Below are positions 43,558 to 53,490 of a DNA stretch of 64,000 nucleotides, piece by piece (positions within the stretch are counted from its first letter, which is position 1; the number at the start of each line of letters is the position of its first letter). Below the pieces are notes generated by a model. It searched no databases. It saw only the letters and a program-made list of their open reading frames with translations, and had not been told where the DNA came from. Location of the stretch: the NCBI RefSeq assembly GCF_000426825.1, contig NZ_KE384579.1, positions 293,580 to 357,579 of the forward strand. The letters run 5' to 3'. Both the position numbers and the translations under genes were made by a program. This stretch comes from Thermonema rossianum DSM 10300. Lineage in GTDB: Bacteria > Bacteroidota > Bacteroidia > Cytophagales > Thermonemataceae.

Positions 43558-45501
43558 ATGTCTATTCCCGAAGCCGTCATACAGCAGATACAAGAAACCG
43601 CCGACGTGGTCGAAGTCATACAGGACTATCTAAGTCTCAAGAAAAAAGGCAAAGATTACGTGGCTTTGTGTCCTTTTCATCACGAAAAAACGCCTTCTTT
43701 TACCGTATCGCCTGCCAAACAAATTTATAAGTGCTTCGGCTGTGGCAAAGGGGGCGATGCCATCTCTTTTGTCATGGAAATAGAAGGGCTGAGCTTCGTG
43801 GAAGCAGTCAAACGCTTGGCTGAACGCTATAAAATAGCCCTGCCCGAGATAGAAAAAGCCACCAAAGAAGAAATAGATGCTGCCGAAGAAGCGCGGCGCC
43901 ATAAAGAAAGCATACTGATTGCCCTGCGGTTTGCGCAACAGACCTACAGCCATTTCCTTTGGCAGACAGAAGAAGGGCAGGCCGTCGGCTTGTCTTATTT
44001 TAAACAGCGGGGGCTGCGCGAAGCCACCATTCGCAAGTTTGAATTGGGCTACGCCCCCGATGCTTGGGATGCCTTTACACAAACAGCCTTAAAAGCGGGC
44101 TATCAAGCGGCAATTCTGCAAGCGGCCGACCTGACGCACCGTTCCGACAAAAACCAAAACCTTTATGACCGCTTTCGCAACCGTGCGATGTTCCCCATTC
44201 ATGACCTTTCCGGCAAGGTAATTGCCTTTGCCGGACGCACCTTCAGCACCGACAAGAAAACAGCCAAATACATTAATTCGTCCGATACGCCGGTTTATGA
44301 CAAAAGCAAGGTGCTTTATGGGCTGCATCTTGCCAAGCAAAGCATACGCCAGCAAGACAAATGCTATATAGTAGAAGGCTATATGGACGTGATGAGCCTG
44401 CATCAGGCAGGCATTGAAAATGTAGTGGCTACCTCGGGCACCTCGCTTACCACAGAGCAGGTGCGTTTGCTGCGTCGCTTTACCGAAAACATCACCATCT
44501 TGTACGATGGTGACGAAGCCGGTATTAAAGCCGCTTTGCGGGGCATTGACTTGCTCTTGGAAGAAAACGTAAATGTGCGTTTGGTGTTGATGCCCCCCGG
44601 CGAAGACCCCGACAGCTACCTGCTGAAAGTGGGCGCTGCTGCTTTTGTGGACTACATCACTCAAAAAGAAGAGGACTTCCTGCATTTCAAAGCACGCCAT
44701 TTGCTGCCACCCGGCACCGAAGACCCTTTGGCGAAAACCAAAGCAGTGCGCGAGTTGGCTGCTTCCATCGCCCGCATTGGCGACCGCCTCAAAAGGCGTA
44801 TGTACATACGGCAGCTCAGTCAGGAGCTGAACATAGAAGAAGAGTGGGTAGTCGATGAGGTCAATACCATTCTGTTTCGCGAAAAACGGGGCTTGCCCCT
44901 GCAGCGCGAAGCCGCCAAGCAAGTGCCCGAAGCAGCAGAGCCCGCTGCTACCGGAGCCCTTCCTTCTGCTCTTATCGATACGGCGCAGTACCGACAAGAG
45001 CGCGACCTGCTTTTCCTGCTGCTGTCTTTTGCCAAAGAGCAACTCGAAGACGAGCGCTTCTTTGCCGAATATGTGCTCGAAGAAATCGCCGACATAGACA
45101 TTGAACACGAGCCCTTCAAAAGCATGCTCGACGAATTTTGTGCTGCTTTGGAACAAGGCGAAGTGCTCACCTTAGACCACTTTCTACATCACCCGCAAGA
45201 AACAATCAAGCAGGCAGCCATAGATATGCTTACTGCCTTGAGCGAGCCCTCGAAAGGGTGGGAGCGCTACGAAATATTTATAAAAAAACCGGAAGACACT
45301 TTCACCGACAACGCCTACAAAAACATTTTGCGTTTGAAGCACCGTTTTTTGAAAAAGAAAGAAAAGAAGCTGCTCGATGCCATGAAAGAAGCAGCCAAGG
45401 CGCAAGATATGGAGCAGCAAATGGTTTTGTTGAAGAAAATGCAGGAAAACAAAGCCCTGTTAAGCCATCTTTCCGATATCTTGAAAAATGTTACCGGTTG
45501 A
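43558..45501 (+). CDS. dnaG: DNA primase
   Basis: Makes RNA primers for DNA replication. The CHC2 zinc finger is near the start (CPFHHEKTPSF, KQIYKCFGCGKGGDAI), the Toprim domain carries the motif VEGYMDVMSL (about 276-285) and the acidic pair region ILYDGDEAG. A C-terminal helicase-binding part follows. The 647-residue length is normal. It has a strong promoter match just upstream. Its stop lies 12 bases from the convergent rsmB stop. Confidence 0.96.
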   Translation: MSIPEAVIQQIQETADVVEVIQDYLSLKKKGKDYVALCPFHHEKTPSFTVSPAKQIYKCFGCGKGGDAISFVMEIEGLSFVEAVKRLAERYKIALPEIEKATKEEIDAAEEARRHKESILIALRFAQQTYSHFLWQTEEGQAVGLSYFKQRGLREATIRKFELGYAPDAWDAFTQTALKAGYQAAILQAADLTHRSDKNQNLYDRFRNRAMFPIHDLSGKVIAFAGRTFSTDKKTAKYINSSDTPVYDKSKVLYGLHLAKQSIRQQDKCYIVEGYMDVMSLHQAGIENVVATSGTSLTTEQVRLLRRFTENITILYDGDEAGIKAALRGIDLLLEENVNVRLVLMPPGEDPDSYLLKVGAAAFVDYITQKEEDFLHFKARHLLPPGTEDPLAKTKAVRELAASIARIGDRLKRRMYIRQLSQELNIEEEWVVDEVNTILFREKRGLPLQREAAKQVPEAAEPAATGALPSALIDTAQYRQERDLLFLLLSFAKEQLEDERFFAEYVLEEIADIDIEHEPFKSMLDEFCAALEQGEVLTLDHFLHHPQETIKQAAIDMLTALSEPSKGWERYEIFIKKPEDTFTDNAYKNILRLKHRFLKKKEKKLLDAMKEAAKAQDMEQQMVLLKKMQENKALLSHLSDILKNVTG

Positions 45502-45513
45502 TGGAGTGGCTTG

Positions 45514-46770
45514 CTATGGGGCTGTTTTCCGCAGGCGTGCCATATAAAATCCGTCCCAGCCGTGATAAGAAGGCAAGAGCAGCTCTTCGGCTTCCAGTTC
45601 AAAATGCGGATTCAGCGCTAAAAAGTGCTCTATTTGCCGGCGGTTTTCCTCAGGAAACACACTGCAGGTAGCATACACCATCTTACCGCCTGTCTTGAGC
45701 ATCTGTGGATACAGTTCCAGTATCTTTTGTTGTTTGGCTTTCACCTCATCGGCAAATGTTTGCGTGATGCGCCATTTGGCATCCGGGTTACGCCGCAGTA
45801 CCCCCGAGCCGGTGCAGGGCACGTCCAGCAGCAGGCGGTCGGCACTGCCACGCAGGCGTTTGATGGTTTGATTATCGATAAGGCGTGTTTCTATGTTGAA
45901 CACTTCATTGCGGCGGGCACGCTTGCGCAGCTCTTTTAGCTTCCACTCTTCCACATCCATGGCAATGATGTGCCCTTTGTTGCGCATGAGCGTAGCCAAG
46001 TGAAGTGTTTTGCCGCCGGCACCGGCGCAGGCATCAATGACCCGCATGCCCGCTTTCACTTCCAAAAAAGGCGCAATCAACTGCGAGCCGGCATCTTGCA
46101 CCTCAAAAAGCCCTTCTTGAAAAGCTTTCGTGCGGAATATATTGCCGCGCTCCGTAAGCCTCAATGCCGAAGGCACCTTTTCTACGGGCTCAGTGGCGAA
46201 GCCTTCCTGCAGCAGGCGTTCCCGCAAGCCATGTATGTCGGTTTTGAGCGTATTGACCCGCAAATAAACATCGGCTTGAGTATGCATGGCTGCCAGTTCG
46301 CGCTGCCATCCTTCGCCCATTTGCCGGGTGCCGTACTGCCACAGCCAATCGGAAACGCTGTAGGCAATCGATGGGTGAGGGGGGCGGTCATAGCGCTCTT
46401 GTAGTTGAGTATAAGCAGGAATGCCGGTAAACAAATCCCACGAAGGCAACTCTTTTAAAAGCAATAAAAAATAGCCTGCTGCCAGGCGACGCAGGGCATC
46501 GGTATGTTGCTCTTGGGCGCCGTCTTCGGTGGGCATGCCCAAAGCGTAGCGCAAACGCTTGTGATTCCTGATGAGATTGTAGCTGTGTTCGGCTACAAAA
46601 GCCCGGTCGCGGGCGCCCCATCGCTTGTTTTGCTTGAATACACTTTCTATAGCTTTGTCGCTGTAGGCATGCTCTTGAAATACCTTTTGAAGCACCTCTA
46701 TGATGCCCTCGATGAGATTTCTGTGCAGTTTCACCGGATAATTTTGTTTACCTTTGGCAAAGGTAAGCAT
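45514..46770 (-). CDS. rsmB: 16S rRNA (cytosine-5) methyltransferase RsmB/NOP family
   Basis: Methylates C967 of 16S rRNA if orthologous to RsmB. The N-terminal NusB-like domain is present (RWGARDRAFVAEHSYNLIRNHKRL). The SAM-binding motif DACAGAGGKTLHLA and the two catalytic cysteines in the DVPCTGSGVLRRNPD and YATCSVFPEEN motifs follow. Length 418. The ATG at 46770 starts only 10 bases from the divergent SDR start, so a later start cannot be excluded, although none is obvious from codons. Confidence 0.88.
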   Translation of the reverse strand: MLTFAKGKQNYPVKLHRNLIEGIIEVLQKVFQEHAYSDKAIESVFKQNKRWGARDRAFVAEHSYNLIRNHKRLRYALGMPTEDGAQEQHTDALRRLAAGYFLLLLKELPSWDLFTGIPAYTQLQERYDRPPHPSIAYSVSDWLWQYGTRQMGEGWQRELAAMHTQADVYLRVNTLKTDIHGLRERLLQEGFATEPVEKVPSALRLTERGNIFRTKAFQEGLFEVQDAGSQLIAPFLEVKAGMRVIDACAGAGGKTLHLATLMRNKGHIIAMDVEEWKLKELRKRARRNEVFNIETRLIDNQTIKRLRGSADRLLLDVPCTGSGVLRRNPDAKWRITQTFADEVKAKQQKILELYPQMLKTGGKMVYATCSVFPEENRRQIEHFLALNPHFELEAEELLLPSYHGWDGFYMARLRKTAP

Positions 46771-46780
46771 TGAAACAAGA

Positions 46781-47593
46781 ATGGAAAAAAGCTATGCTCT
46801 CATTACAGGTGCCAGCCAAGGAATAGGACTTGCCATTGCCCATGAGTTGGCAGCGCGTGGCGTATCGCTTCTGCTGGTCGCCTTACCCGATGTGCATCTT
46901 GAACAAAGTTGTGCCGAACTGAAACGCAAGTATCCTCACATAGACGTGCAAGCCTTGCCCGCTGACCTTACCCGTGAGGAAGATATCAGAGCGGTGGCAG
47001 AGCGCTGTTACCGGGAACAGTGGCGCTTGCGTTATCTTATCAACAATGCGAGTATGGGCTTTACCGGACCCTATGAGTCTTACAGTTATGAGTTTTACGA
47101 AAAGGTGCTGCATTTGAATGTGATGGCAACGGCACGCCTGACGCGCTTGCTGCTGCCTTTGCTGCGTGACCATACGCCCGCTTACATTTTGAACATGGCA
47201 AGCATGGCCGCTTATTTTCAAATGCCCTATAAAGTACTTTATTCCTCTTCCAAGGCTTTTGTCTATCATTTCTCTTTGGCATTGCGCGAAGAGCTGCGGG
47301 GCAGTGGCGTATCGGTCACGGTGGTTTGCCCCGGCGGAGTGCTTACCAACCCCGACGTGCGCCGGACTATTGAACGCCTGGGACGCTTAGGGGCAGCCTT
47401 TTCACTTGAGCCACAGCAGGTGGCGCGCAGCGCCGTGCGTGCTATGTTGCAAGGCAAAAGCGAGCATGTCCCGGGCTTCTGGGTAGCGATGTATGCACGT
47501 TTGCGCCATCTGTTTCCCAAGGGGTGGATACGCCGGGCATTGGGGTGGGTGTTCAGAAGGAAGTTTGCCGAAAAAACGTACAAAAGGGCATGA
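46781..47593 (+). CDS. Short-chain dehydrogenase/reductase
   Basis: NAD(P)-dependent oxidoreductase of the classical SDR group. The cofactor motif is TGASQGIGLAIA, the catalytic Ser/Tyr/Lys stand in NMASMAAYFQMPYKVLYSSSKAFVYHF (YSSSK), and NNASMGFTG is the NNAG-type motif. The start at the ATG at 46781 is preferred over a GTG or other start at 46754, which would overlap the rsmB start. The substrate cannot be read. The end shares ATGA with the start of the thioredoxin-like gene, so they are translationally coupled. Confidence 0.9.
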   Translation: MEKSYALITGASQGIGLAIAHELAARGVSLLLVALPDVHLEQSCAELKRKYPHIDVQALPADLTREEDIRAVAERCYREQWRLRYLINNASMGFTGPYESYSYEFYEKVLHLNVMATARLTRLLLPLLRDHTPAYILNMASMAAYFQMPYKVLYSSSKAFVYHFSLALREELRGSGVSVTVVCPGGVLTNPDVRRTIERLGRLGAAFSLEPQQVARSAVRAMLQGKSEHVPGFWVAMYARLRHLFPKGWIRRALGWVFRRKFAEKTYKRA

Positions 47594-48177
47594 AAAAGAT
47601 TTTCAAAAAAATTCCGTTGTGGCTGATTGTTGTGCTCGTCTTTCTGCTTTTGCGCTTCACCGGGGCGTTCCCCGAAGTGATGGGCAGCATGCAGCGGGTG
47701 CTTTTATGGACAGGACTGTTCAATGCCCGTCCGCAAGCAGCAGCTTCGGCGCCCCGCTTGCAAGAGCATTGGCTACTGGAAGACCTTGACGGCAAACGCA
47801 TCGACATACAAGACCTGCGGGGCAAGGTGGTGGTCATTAACTTATGGGCTACCTGGTGCCCCCCCTGTGTGGCAGAGCTGCCAAGTTTACGCAATCTGCA
47901 GGCACGCATCGAAGCAGAAGGCAAAGACAATATCCGCCTTTTGCTGGTCAATGTGGAAGGCACCGGTGAGCGTGAAAAGGTGCTGCGCTTTGCCACACGG
48001 AAAGGCATAACATCCGCTACTTATTTCCCGCTTTCGCCCGAGCCACCCTTGTTGCACTCAAAAGCCATCCCCGCCACTTTTGTGCTGTCGCCTTCGGGAC
48101 AGGTGGTTTACCGGAAAAAAGGAATGGCAAATTACGACACACAGGCTTTTTGGGCGTTTTTGCAGTCGCTGCAATAA
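47590..48177 (+). CDS. Membrane-anchored thioredoxin-like protein (TlpA/ResA type)
   Basis: Starts at the ATG overlapping the SDR stop (ATGA), giving 195 residues. One N-terminal transmembrane segment (PLWLIVVLVFLLLRF) anchors a periplasmic thioredoxin domain with the CxxC active site WATWCPPC (about 92-96) and the conserved cis-Pro region KAIPATFVLS. It would exchange disulfides in the periplasm, for example for cytochrome or T9SS-protein maturation. That it is coupled to an SDR is unusual and gives no clear role. A possible terminator lies at 48241-48268. Confidence 0.9.
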   Translation: MKKIFKKIPLWLIVVLVFLLLRFTGAFPEVMGSMQRVLLWTGLFNARPQAAASAPRLQEHWLLEDLDGKRIDIQDLRGKVVVINLWATWCPPCVAELPSLRNLQARIEAEGKDNIRLLLVNVEGTGEREKVLRFATRKGITSATYFPLSPEPPLLHSKAIPATFVLSPSGQVVYRKKGMANYDTQAFWAFLQSLQ

Positions 48178-48240
48178 GCTTCCATGGGCTAAACGCCTGC
48201 TTGTTTTACGAACATTCCCGCTTGGCAATGCTTTTCAATC

Positions 48241-48268
48241 AAAACATCCTCCGGTAGAGGAGTGTTTT
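48241..48268 (+). terminator. Possible terminator after the thioredoxin gene
   Basis: AAAACATCCTC pairs with GAGGAGTGTTTT with one bulged G around a 5-base loop. No long T-run except the stem end, so weak. Confidence 0.4.
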
Positions 48269-48395
48269 GGCTTTGTTTGGTGAAAAAAATTAAAAAACCA
48301 AACTTTATTACAATTAAAATCCTTTTGTATATTTACACCTCACGACCGCTTACTTTATATAAACGCTTGTTTTTAAAGCTTAAAATGGAAACAAA

Positions 48396-50969
48396 ATGAA
48401 AAATACCTTTCTGCTACTATTGCTATTTTTTGCTTTTATTACTTGTAGCGAAGAAGCCATGGCGCAGAGCTATGGCGTGAGAGTAGAAGCTCCCCGCGCC
48501 TTGGTGCGTCCTTCGGAAGAAATTATCAGCTGGACTACGCGGGGCGAAAAACTGAAAAAAGTAGAGCTCTGGTTGGAAGATGCCAACAGGCAGAAAATAG
48601 AAGACTTGCCTCTCGAAGGCACCAAAAAGCTTTTTTTCGATGGGAAAAACGGGTACTACATTGCATTGCGAGCCGGCAAACAAGTGTTCAAGCGCTACGG
48701 TATTCAGCCGCGTTTGATAGACACTACCGAGCAAGCTTTGCAAGTGGAAAAGCAAGTATTGGTAGAAGGCGAAGAATTGCGCTATCAATGGTATCAGCCT
48801 TATTTTCGCCGCTGCCGCTTGTTTTTGGGCGATTCCGTGATGATTGCCAACGAGCTGCCCAACTCTTACCGCAACCAATTGAAACTGCCGGCCGGTGCTT
48901 ACGCACTGCGCCTCGAGTGCTGGAACGACGACTACCCTCATCATAAGCTGGTGAGTACGGTGTTCGTGCGTGTGTTGCGTGAACCTTCTTTTTCCGTAGA
49001 ACCCGTGTATTTACATTCACCGCTCGATTCGCTCAACCGGCCTTATGTTGCCCGTTGGGAAGTAGATAGCAGCTTGGAGGTCAACCTGTACCGTGTCAAC
49101 GAACGGCTCAACTATGGATATGTGCGTGCCGGCATGCCACACAACGATACTACCCGCTTGGCAAGCCATTTGCCTGCGGTGGGCAGCATTCCGCTCGACA
49201 CCCCCTCGAAGCGCCAGGTGATTTATTACATGCTGGAAACCCGTATCCCTTCCATGCAGTATGCCCATTACCTGTATGCCAAAGGCGAAGTGGTGCAGAC
49301 CTACAAGGACACTACCAAGGCTTGGTCATTCAAGGTATCGATCAATGGGCAGGCCGTTGAAAAGAAGGCAAACATAGAAGCCTTCAGTGGCGACGTGGTG
49401 CGCATTGAGTGGCAGTCGAAGGGCTACGTCCGGGCAGCCTTTTTTGACCCCGGATGGAATGCCATAGAGCCTAAAATGCCCGCCAAAGGACGCTATACTT
49501 TCATTCCCACCGAATCGGGCATTTATCATTTTGTTTTTTACGATGAAGAAAAAAAAGCTACCGGAATCCCGCTGTTGCGCGTGCAAAAACCATTGGCAAC
49601 CGGTGGTGTGGTGAAAATAGAAGAGCTGCCCAAGCAGCACCGCCTGCATTTTCAAATTATAGAAACCGACAAAAGCCGCTATCCCGAACAAATTTCTTTT
49701 AAAGTAGTAGTAACCGATTCCGTAGGGCGCTTTGTGAGCGGTTTGGATGCCGTGCCCGGAAAATACTTCAAGAAGGTAATAGAAGAATGGCAGGGCAAGC
49801 CGGCTGAGTACAGCATCCTGTCGGTAAAGGAAGTAGAAGAAGACCTGCTGCGCCCTAAAGTGTTCGTAACGGTTGCCGACTATAGCGGTTCCATGTATGG
49901 GCAGCCCATTATTGTGCAAGAGCAGGCAATCAAGGCTTTTATAGAAGCCAAGCTGGATGCCGACTACCTTGGCTTTGTGCAGTTCGACGATCGTCTGCGA
50001 CGCACGACCCATATCACGCAAAGCCGGGACACCATAGCCGGTACTTACCGCTTTGCGGGACTCAAAGAGTTTGGCGGAAATACCGCCCTTTACGCAGCCA
50101 TAGATGAAGCGGTGAAGATGCTTGAAGAGATGCCCGGAAAAGACAAGTACGAAAAATACATCGTACTCTTAACCGACGGCTACGAAAACAGCTCTTTTGC
50201 TTATTGGCGCACCCATGCTTTCGACCTCAAGCAGTTGGCTATTCATGCCGGGAAGGCAGGCGTGAAGCTGCTGATTTTCCCGATTGGGGAGGGCGTGAAC
50301 TTTTTTACACTTTCCCGCCTTGCCGAATTGCTGGATGGCTTGTTTTTTCCCGTCGTGAACCGCTACGAACAGCTGAAGGAGGTGTACCGGAACGTGCCGC
50401 GTCTGCTGCGCCGCTATTACCTGGTGTCTTTCAAACCACTGCGTAAAGACGACTGGCGCGAGTTTCAGCTCGAGGTGTGGAACCAAGTGAATACTCAAAA
50501 ACTACGCCGCAGCGTGGCTACTATCCCCTTGGACCAACTGCCCAAACTCGATGACTTCCGGGCGCAGGAACAAGAATTCGTGCCCTCTGAATCGAAGACT
50601 GCCCATTTGTTTAATGGCAAGCAGGTGATTGTGCCGCCACAAGTCATCGTGCATTTCGATTACAATTCAAGTAAATTGTTGCCTCAGGCACTGCCCGCAC
50701 TCGACAGTTATGTGGAGTTTATGAAAAAAGATCCGTTGGTGGTTGCGGAGTTGTATGGCTACACCGACCTGAAAGGCGACGATGAGCAGCAAATTAAACT
50801 AAGCGAGCAACGTGCCAAGGCCGTTTTTGATTATCTTGTGAAAAAAGGCATTCAAGCCGAACGCATTCGGTACAAAGGCTTTGGCAAAGCACACCCCGTG
50901 TGGAAGGAAGAAAAAGAGCCATGGCAGGCAGCGGAAAACCGCCGTGTGGAAATTGTGTTGCTGCGTTGA
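48396..50969 (+). CDS. Exported von Willebrand A domain protein with C-terminal OmpA domain
   Basis: 857 residues. Signal peptide ends near ITCSEEAMAQ, where the Cys is not in a good lipobox. About 30-390 are beta-rich modules with no clear family match. The VWA domain spans about 485-700: its MIDAS motif is DYSGSMY, with LLTDGYENSSF later. The OmpA domain runs from about 745 to the end (VIVHFDYNSSKLL, YGYTDLKGDDEQ, AENRRVEIVLL). The protein would bind peptidoglycan while presenting a metal-dependent adhesion domain in the periplasm. It is flanked by unrelated genes, and no PorE-like partner is near. Confidence 0.88.
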   Translation: MKNTFLLLLLFFAFITCSEEAMAQSYGVRVEAPRALVRPSEEIISWTTRGEKLKKVELWLEDANRQKIEDLPLEGTKKLFFDGKNGYYIALRAGKQVFKRYGIQPRLIDTTEQALQVEKQVLVEGEELRYQWYQPYFRRCRLFLGDSVMIANELPNSYRNQLKLPAGAYALRLECWNDDYPHHKLVSTVFVRVLREPSFSVEPVYLHSPLDSLNRPYVARWEVDSSLEVNLYRVNERLNYGYVRAGMPHNDTTRLASHLPAVGSIPLDTPSKRQVIYYMLETRIPSMQYAHYLYAKGEVVQTYKDTTKAWSFKVSINGQAVEKKANIEAFSGDVVRIEWQSKGYVRAAFFDPGWNAIEPKMPAKGRYTFIPTESGIYHFVFYDEEKKATGIPLLRVQKPLATGGVVKIEELPKQHRLHFQIIETDKSRYPEQISFKVVVTDSVGRFVSGLDAVPGKYFKKVIEEWQGKPAEYSILSVKEVEEDLLRPKVFVTVADYSGSMYGQPIIVQEQAIKAFIEAKLDADYLGFVQFDDRLRRTTHITQSRDTIAGTYRFAGLKEFGGNTALYAAIDEAVKMLEEMPGKDKYEKYIVLLTDGYENSSFAYWRTHAFDLKQLAIHAGKAGVKLLIFPIGEGVNFFTLSRLAELLDGLFFPVVNRYEQLKEVYRNVPRLLRRYYLVSFKPLRKDDWREFQLEVWNQVNTQKLRRSVATIPLDQLPKLDDFRAQEQEFVPSESKTAHLFNGKQVIVPPQVIVHFDYNSSKLLPQALPALDSYVEFMKKDPLVVAELYGYTDLKGDDEQQIKLSEQRAKAVFDYLVKKGIQAERIRYKGFGKAHPVWKEEKEPWQAAENRRVEIVLLR

Positions 50970-51077
50970 TGATATTGGCCGGCAGCAATCAAATGCCGAA
51001 AAAACGCTCGATGAAATTCTAAAATTCCAAAATTTACCGTTGCTTTGTAGCCTCAAAGCAAACAACAAACCGGTTTT

Positions 51078-53087
51078 ATGGCAAAAGCAAACATACAAAC
51101 ACCCGTATTGAATTACTCAAAGGAAGGCTTCGATAAACCGCTGTTGGTGGAGTTGTACAAACGCCTGCTGAAACCCCGCATGATTGAGGAGAAAATGCTG
51201 CTTTTACTGCGGCAGGGCAAATTGTCAAAGTGGTTTTCGGGCATTGGGCAAGAAGCCATTGCCGTGGGGGTGGCTTCGGCGCTGCACGACGATGAGTTCA
51301 TACTGCCCATGCACCGCAATTTGGGCGTATTTACCACCCGTCAAGTGCCTTTGCAACGCTTGTTTGAACAGTTTCAGGGCAAGGCGGGCGGCTTCACCAA
51401 AGGGCGCGACCGCTCTTTCCACTTCGGAAGCATCGAGCACCATATCGTGGGCATGATTTCACATCTGGGACCGCAACTCTCAGTGGCAGATGGCATTGCT
51501 TTGGCAACTAAATTGAGCAAGGAAGGCAAGGTAACGGTTGCTTTTACCGGTGAAGGGGCTACAAGCGAAGGCGAATTTCATGAAGCCCTCAATGTGGCAG
51601 CCGTGTGGGACCTGCCCGTAATTTTCGTCATTGAAAACAACGGCTATGGACTTTCCACGCCCGTCAACGAGCAATACCGCTGCGAGCGCCTTGCCGACCG
51701 CGGCATAGGTTACGGTATGGAAGCCGTGCAAATCGAAGGCAACAATATACTGGAAGTGTACCGCACCATACGCCACTATGCCGAAGAAATACGCCAGAAC
51801 CCACGCCCGGTGCTCATAGAAGCCATGACTTTCCGCATGCGGGGACATGAAGAAGCTTCCGGTACCAAATACGTACCCAAAGAGCTCATGGAAGCATGGG
51901 CGCAACGCGACCCCGTGCTCAACTATGAAGCTTGGTTGCTCGAAGAAAAGCTCATCACACAAGAAGAAGTGCAGGCTATCCGCAAAGCAATCAAGAAAGA
52001 AATAGACGACGCATGGAAAAAAGCCGATGCGGCACCCTACCCCGAAGCATCGGTAGAGCGTGAGTTGGCAGATGTTTATGCGCCTTTTCAACAAGAAGTA
52101 ATAAAGCCAAGAAGCGAAGCCAAGAGCCGCCGCCGCTTTGTAGATGCTATTTCCGACGCCTTGCGTCAAAGCATGGAGCGTTATCCCAATCTCGTGCTCA
52201 TGGGGCAGGATATTGCCGAATACGGGGGCGTGTTTAAAATCACCGAAGGTTTTGTGGAGCAATTCGGCAAAGAACGCGTGCGCAATACGCCCCTTTGTGA
52301 GTCGGCCATTGTAGGCGCCGGCTTAGGTCTTTCTATCAAGGGCTACAAAGCCATGGTGGAAATGCAATTTGGCGATTTTGTTACTTGTGCCTTTAACCAA
52401 ATCGTAAACAACCTGGCAAAACTGCACTACCGCTGGGGACAAAACGCCGACGTGGTGGTGCGCATGCCTACCGGTGCCAACACGCAGGCAGGTCCTTACC
52501 ACTCGCAATCCACCGAAGCATGGTTTTTCCATACCCCCGGCCTGAAAATCGTTTATCCTTCAACGCCTTATGATGCCAAAGGATTGCTGAATGCCGCCAT
52601 CGAAGACCCTAATCCCGTCATGTACTTCGAGCATAAGTATCTTTACCGCTCGTTGGCAGAAGACATTCCCGACGATTACTACACCGTGGAAATAGGCAAG
52701 GCGCGCACCGTGCAAAGTGGCGACGATATTACCATTATTACCTATGGTTTGTGTGTGCACTGGGCGGTGGAAATCATGCAGCAGATAGAAGGAGCCACGG
52801 CCGAAATCCTTGACTTGCGTACCCTGCTGCCTTGGGATAAAGAAGCGGTGGCGGCTGCCGTACGCAAAACCGGCAAGGTGCTTGTTGCCCACGAAGACTG
52901 CCTGACCGGCGGAATTGGCGCAGAAATTGCAGCATGGATAACCGAGCACTGTTTCGAGTCTTTGGATGCCCCCGTTATGCGTGTGGGAGCACTCGACACA
53001 CCGGTGCCCTTTGTGAAACCCTTAGAGCAACAGTTCCTGCCTTATTCCCGTATGAAAGAAAAAATACAAGAACTGATTGCCTACTAA
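51078..53087 (+). CDS. Branched-chain 2-oxoacid dehydrogenase E1, fused alpha and beta subunits
   Basis: Thiamine-diphosphate-dependent decarboxylase of 2-oxoisovalerate-type acids, making branched-chain acyl-CoA with E2 and E3. The alpha part (about 1-330) carries the ThDP motif GEGATSEGEFHEALN to NNGYG. The beta part (about 345-669) starts FVDAISDALRQSMERYPNLVLMGQDIAEYGG and ends VKPLEQQFLPYSRM. In many bacteria these are two proteins; Bacteroidota often carry the fused form. The dihydrolipoyl dehydrogenase gene lpdA lies 8 kb downstream, but no E2 gene is in the window. The products could prime FabH-made branched fatty acids; that is inference. Confidence 0.9.
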   Translation: MAKANIQTPVLNYSKEGFDKPLLVELYKRLLKPRMIEEKMLLLLRQGKLSKWFSGIGQEAIAVGVASALHDDEFILPMHRNLGVFTTRQVPLQRLFEQFQGKAGGFTKGRDRSFHFGSIEHHIVGMISHLGPQLSVADGIALATKLSKEGKVTVAFTGEGATSEGEFHEALNVAAVWDLPVIFVIENNGYGLSTPVNEQYRCERLADRGIGYGMEAVQIEGNNILEVYRTIRHYAEEIRQNPRPVLIEAMTFRMRGHEEASGTKYVPKELMEAWAQRDPVLNYEAWLLEEKLITQEEVQAIRKAIKKEIDDAWKKADAAPYPEASVERELADVYAPFQQEVIKPRSEAKSRRRFVDAISDALRQSMERYPNLVLMGQDIAEYGGVFKITEGFVEQFGKERVRNTPLCESAIVGAGLGLSIKGYKAMVEMQFGDFVTCAFNQIVNNLAKLHYRWGQNADVVVRMPTGANTQAGPYHSQSTEAWFFHTPGLKIVYPSTPYDAKGLLNAAIEDPNPVMYFEHKYLYRSLAEDIPDDYYTVEIGKARTVQSGDDITIITYGLCVHWAVEIMQQIEGATAEILDLRTLLPWDKEAVAAAVRKTGKVLVAHEDCLTGGIGAEIAAWITEHCFESLDAPVMRVGALDTPVPFVKPLEQQFLPYSRMKEKIQELIAY

Positions 53088-53103
53088 AAAAAAGACAGTC
53101 CCT

Positions 53104-53487
53104 GTGAAATGGTTGATACGAAACTTATGGAGCGCATGTGCAGGTCTTTGCTGCCTCTTGTTGTTGATGGCCTGCAACAAACGCCTGCAGTGCGCTACCT
53201 ATCGTGAGGTGGAGACGGTCAGTGTGGCTGAGGGCGACTATGACCCCACTGCCAATGGTTACATACGAGTGAAGCGCAGCACGGCTACCAACTTGGTGAA
53301 AAAGAAAAAGCTGTCAAAAAAGAAAGCCAAGCGTAGCCGGCAAATGCAAACGGATAAGGATTTTAAGAAAGATCCGAGCTTGTTTTACGATAAGAAAGAC
53401 AAGAATGTAAAACGGCAAAAAGTAAAAAGTAAGAAAACCAAAGAGGAGGATTGTGTTGACCCACCCTGTCCACAAGGAAGAAAGTAG
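53104..53487 (+). CDS. Small basic lipoprotein
   Basis: 127 residues from GTG 53104; the longer frame starts with TTG at 53077 inside the E1 stop. A hydrophobic segment with a lipobox (CCLLLLMAC) is followed by CNKRLQCATYREVETVS and then a very Lys-rich tail (KKKKLSKKKAKRSRQ, KKDKNVKRQKVKSKKTK). It ends in CVDPPCPQGRK. I do not recognise a family. It stands 16 bases after the E1 stop and 3 before the next, also basic, exported gene; the three could be one transcript. The lysine content suggests binding to an acidic polymer such as LPS, teichoic-like material or nucleic acid, which is a guess. Confidence 0.65.
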   Translation: MKWLIRNLWSACAGLCCLLLLMACNKRLQCATYREVETVSVAEGDYDPTANGYIRVKRSTATNLVKKKKLSKKKAKRSRQMQTDKDFKKDPSLFYDKKDKNVKRQKVKSKKTKEEDCVDPPCPQGRK

Positions 53488-53490
53488 AGT

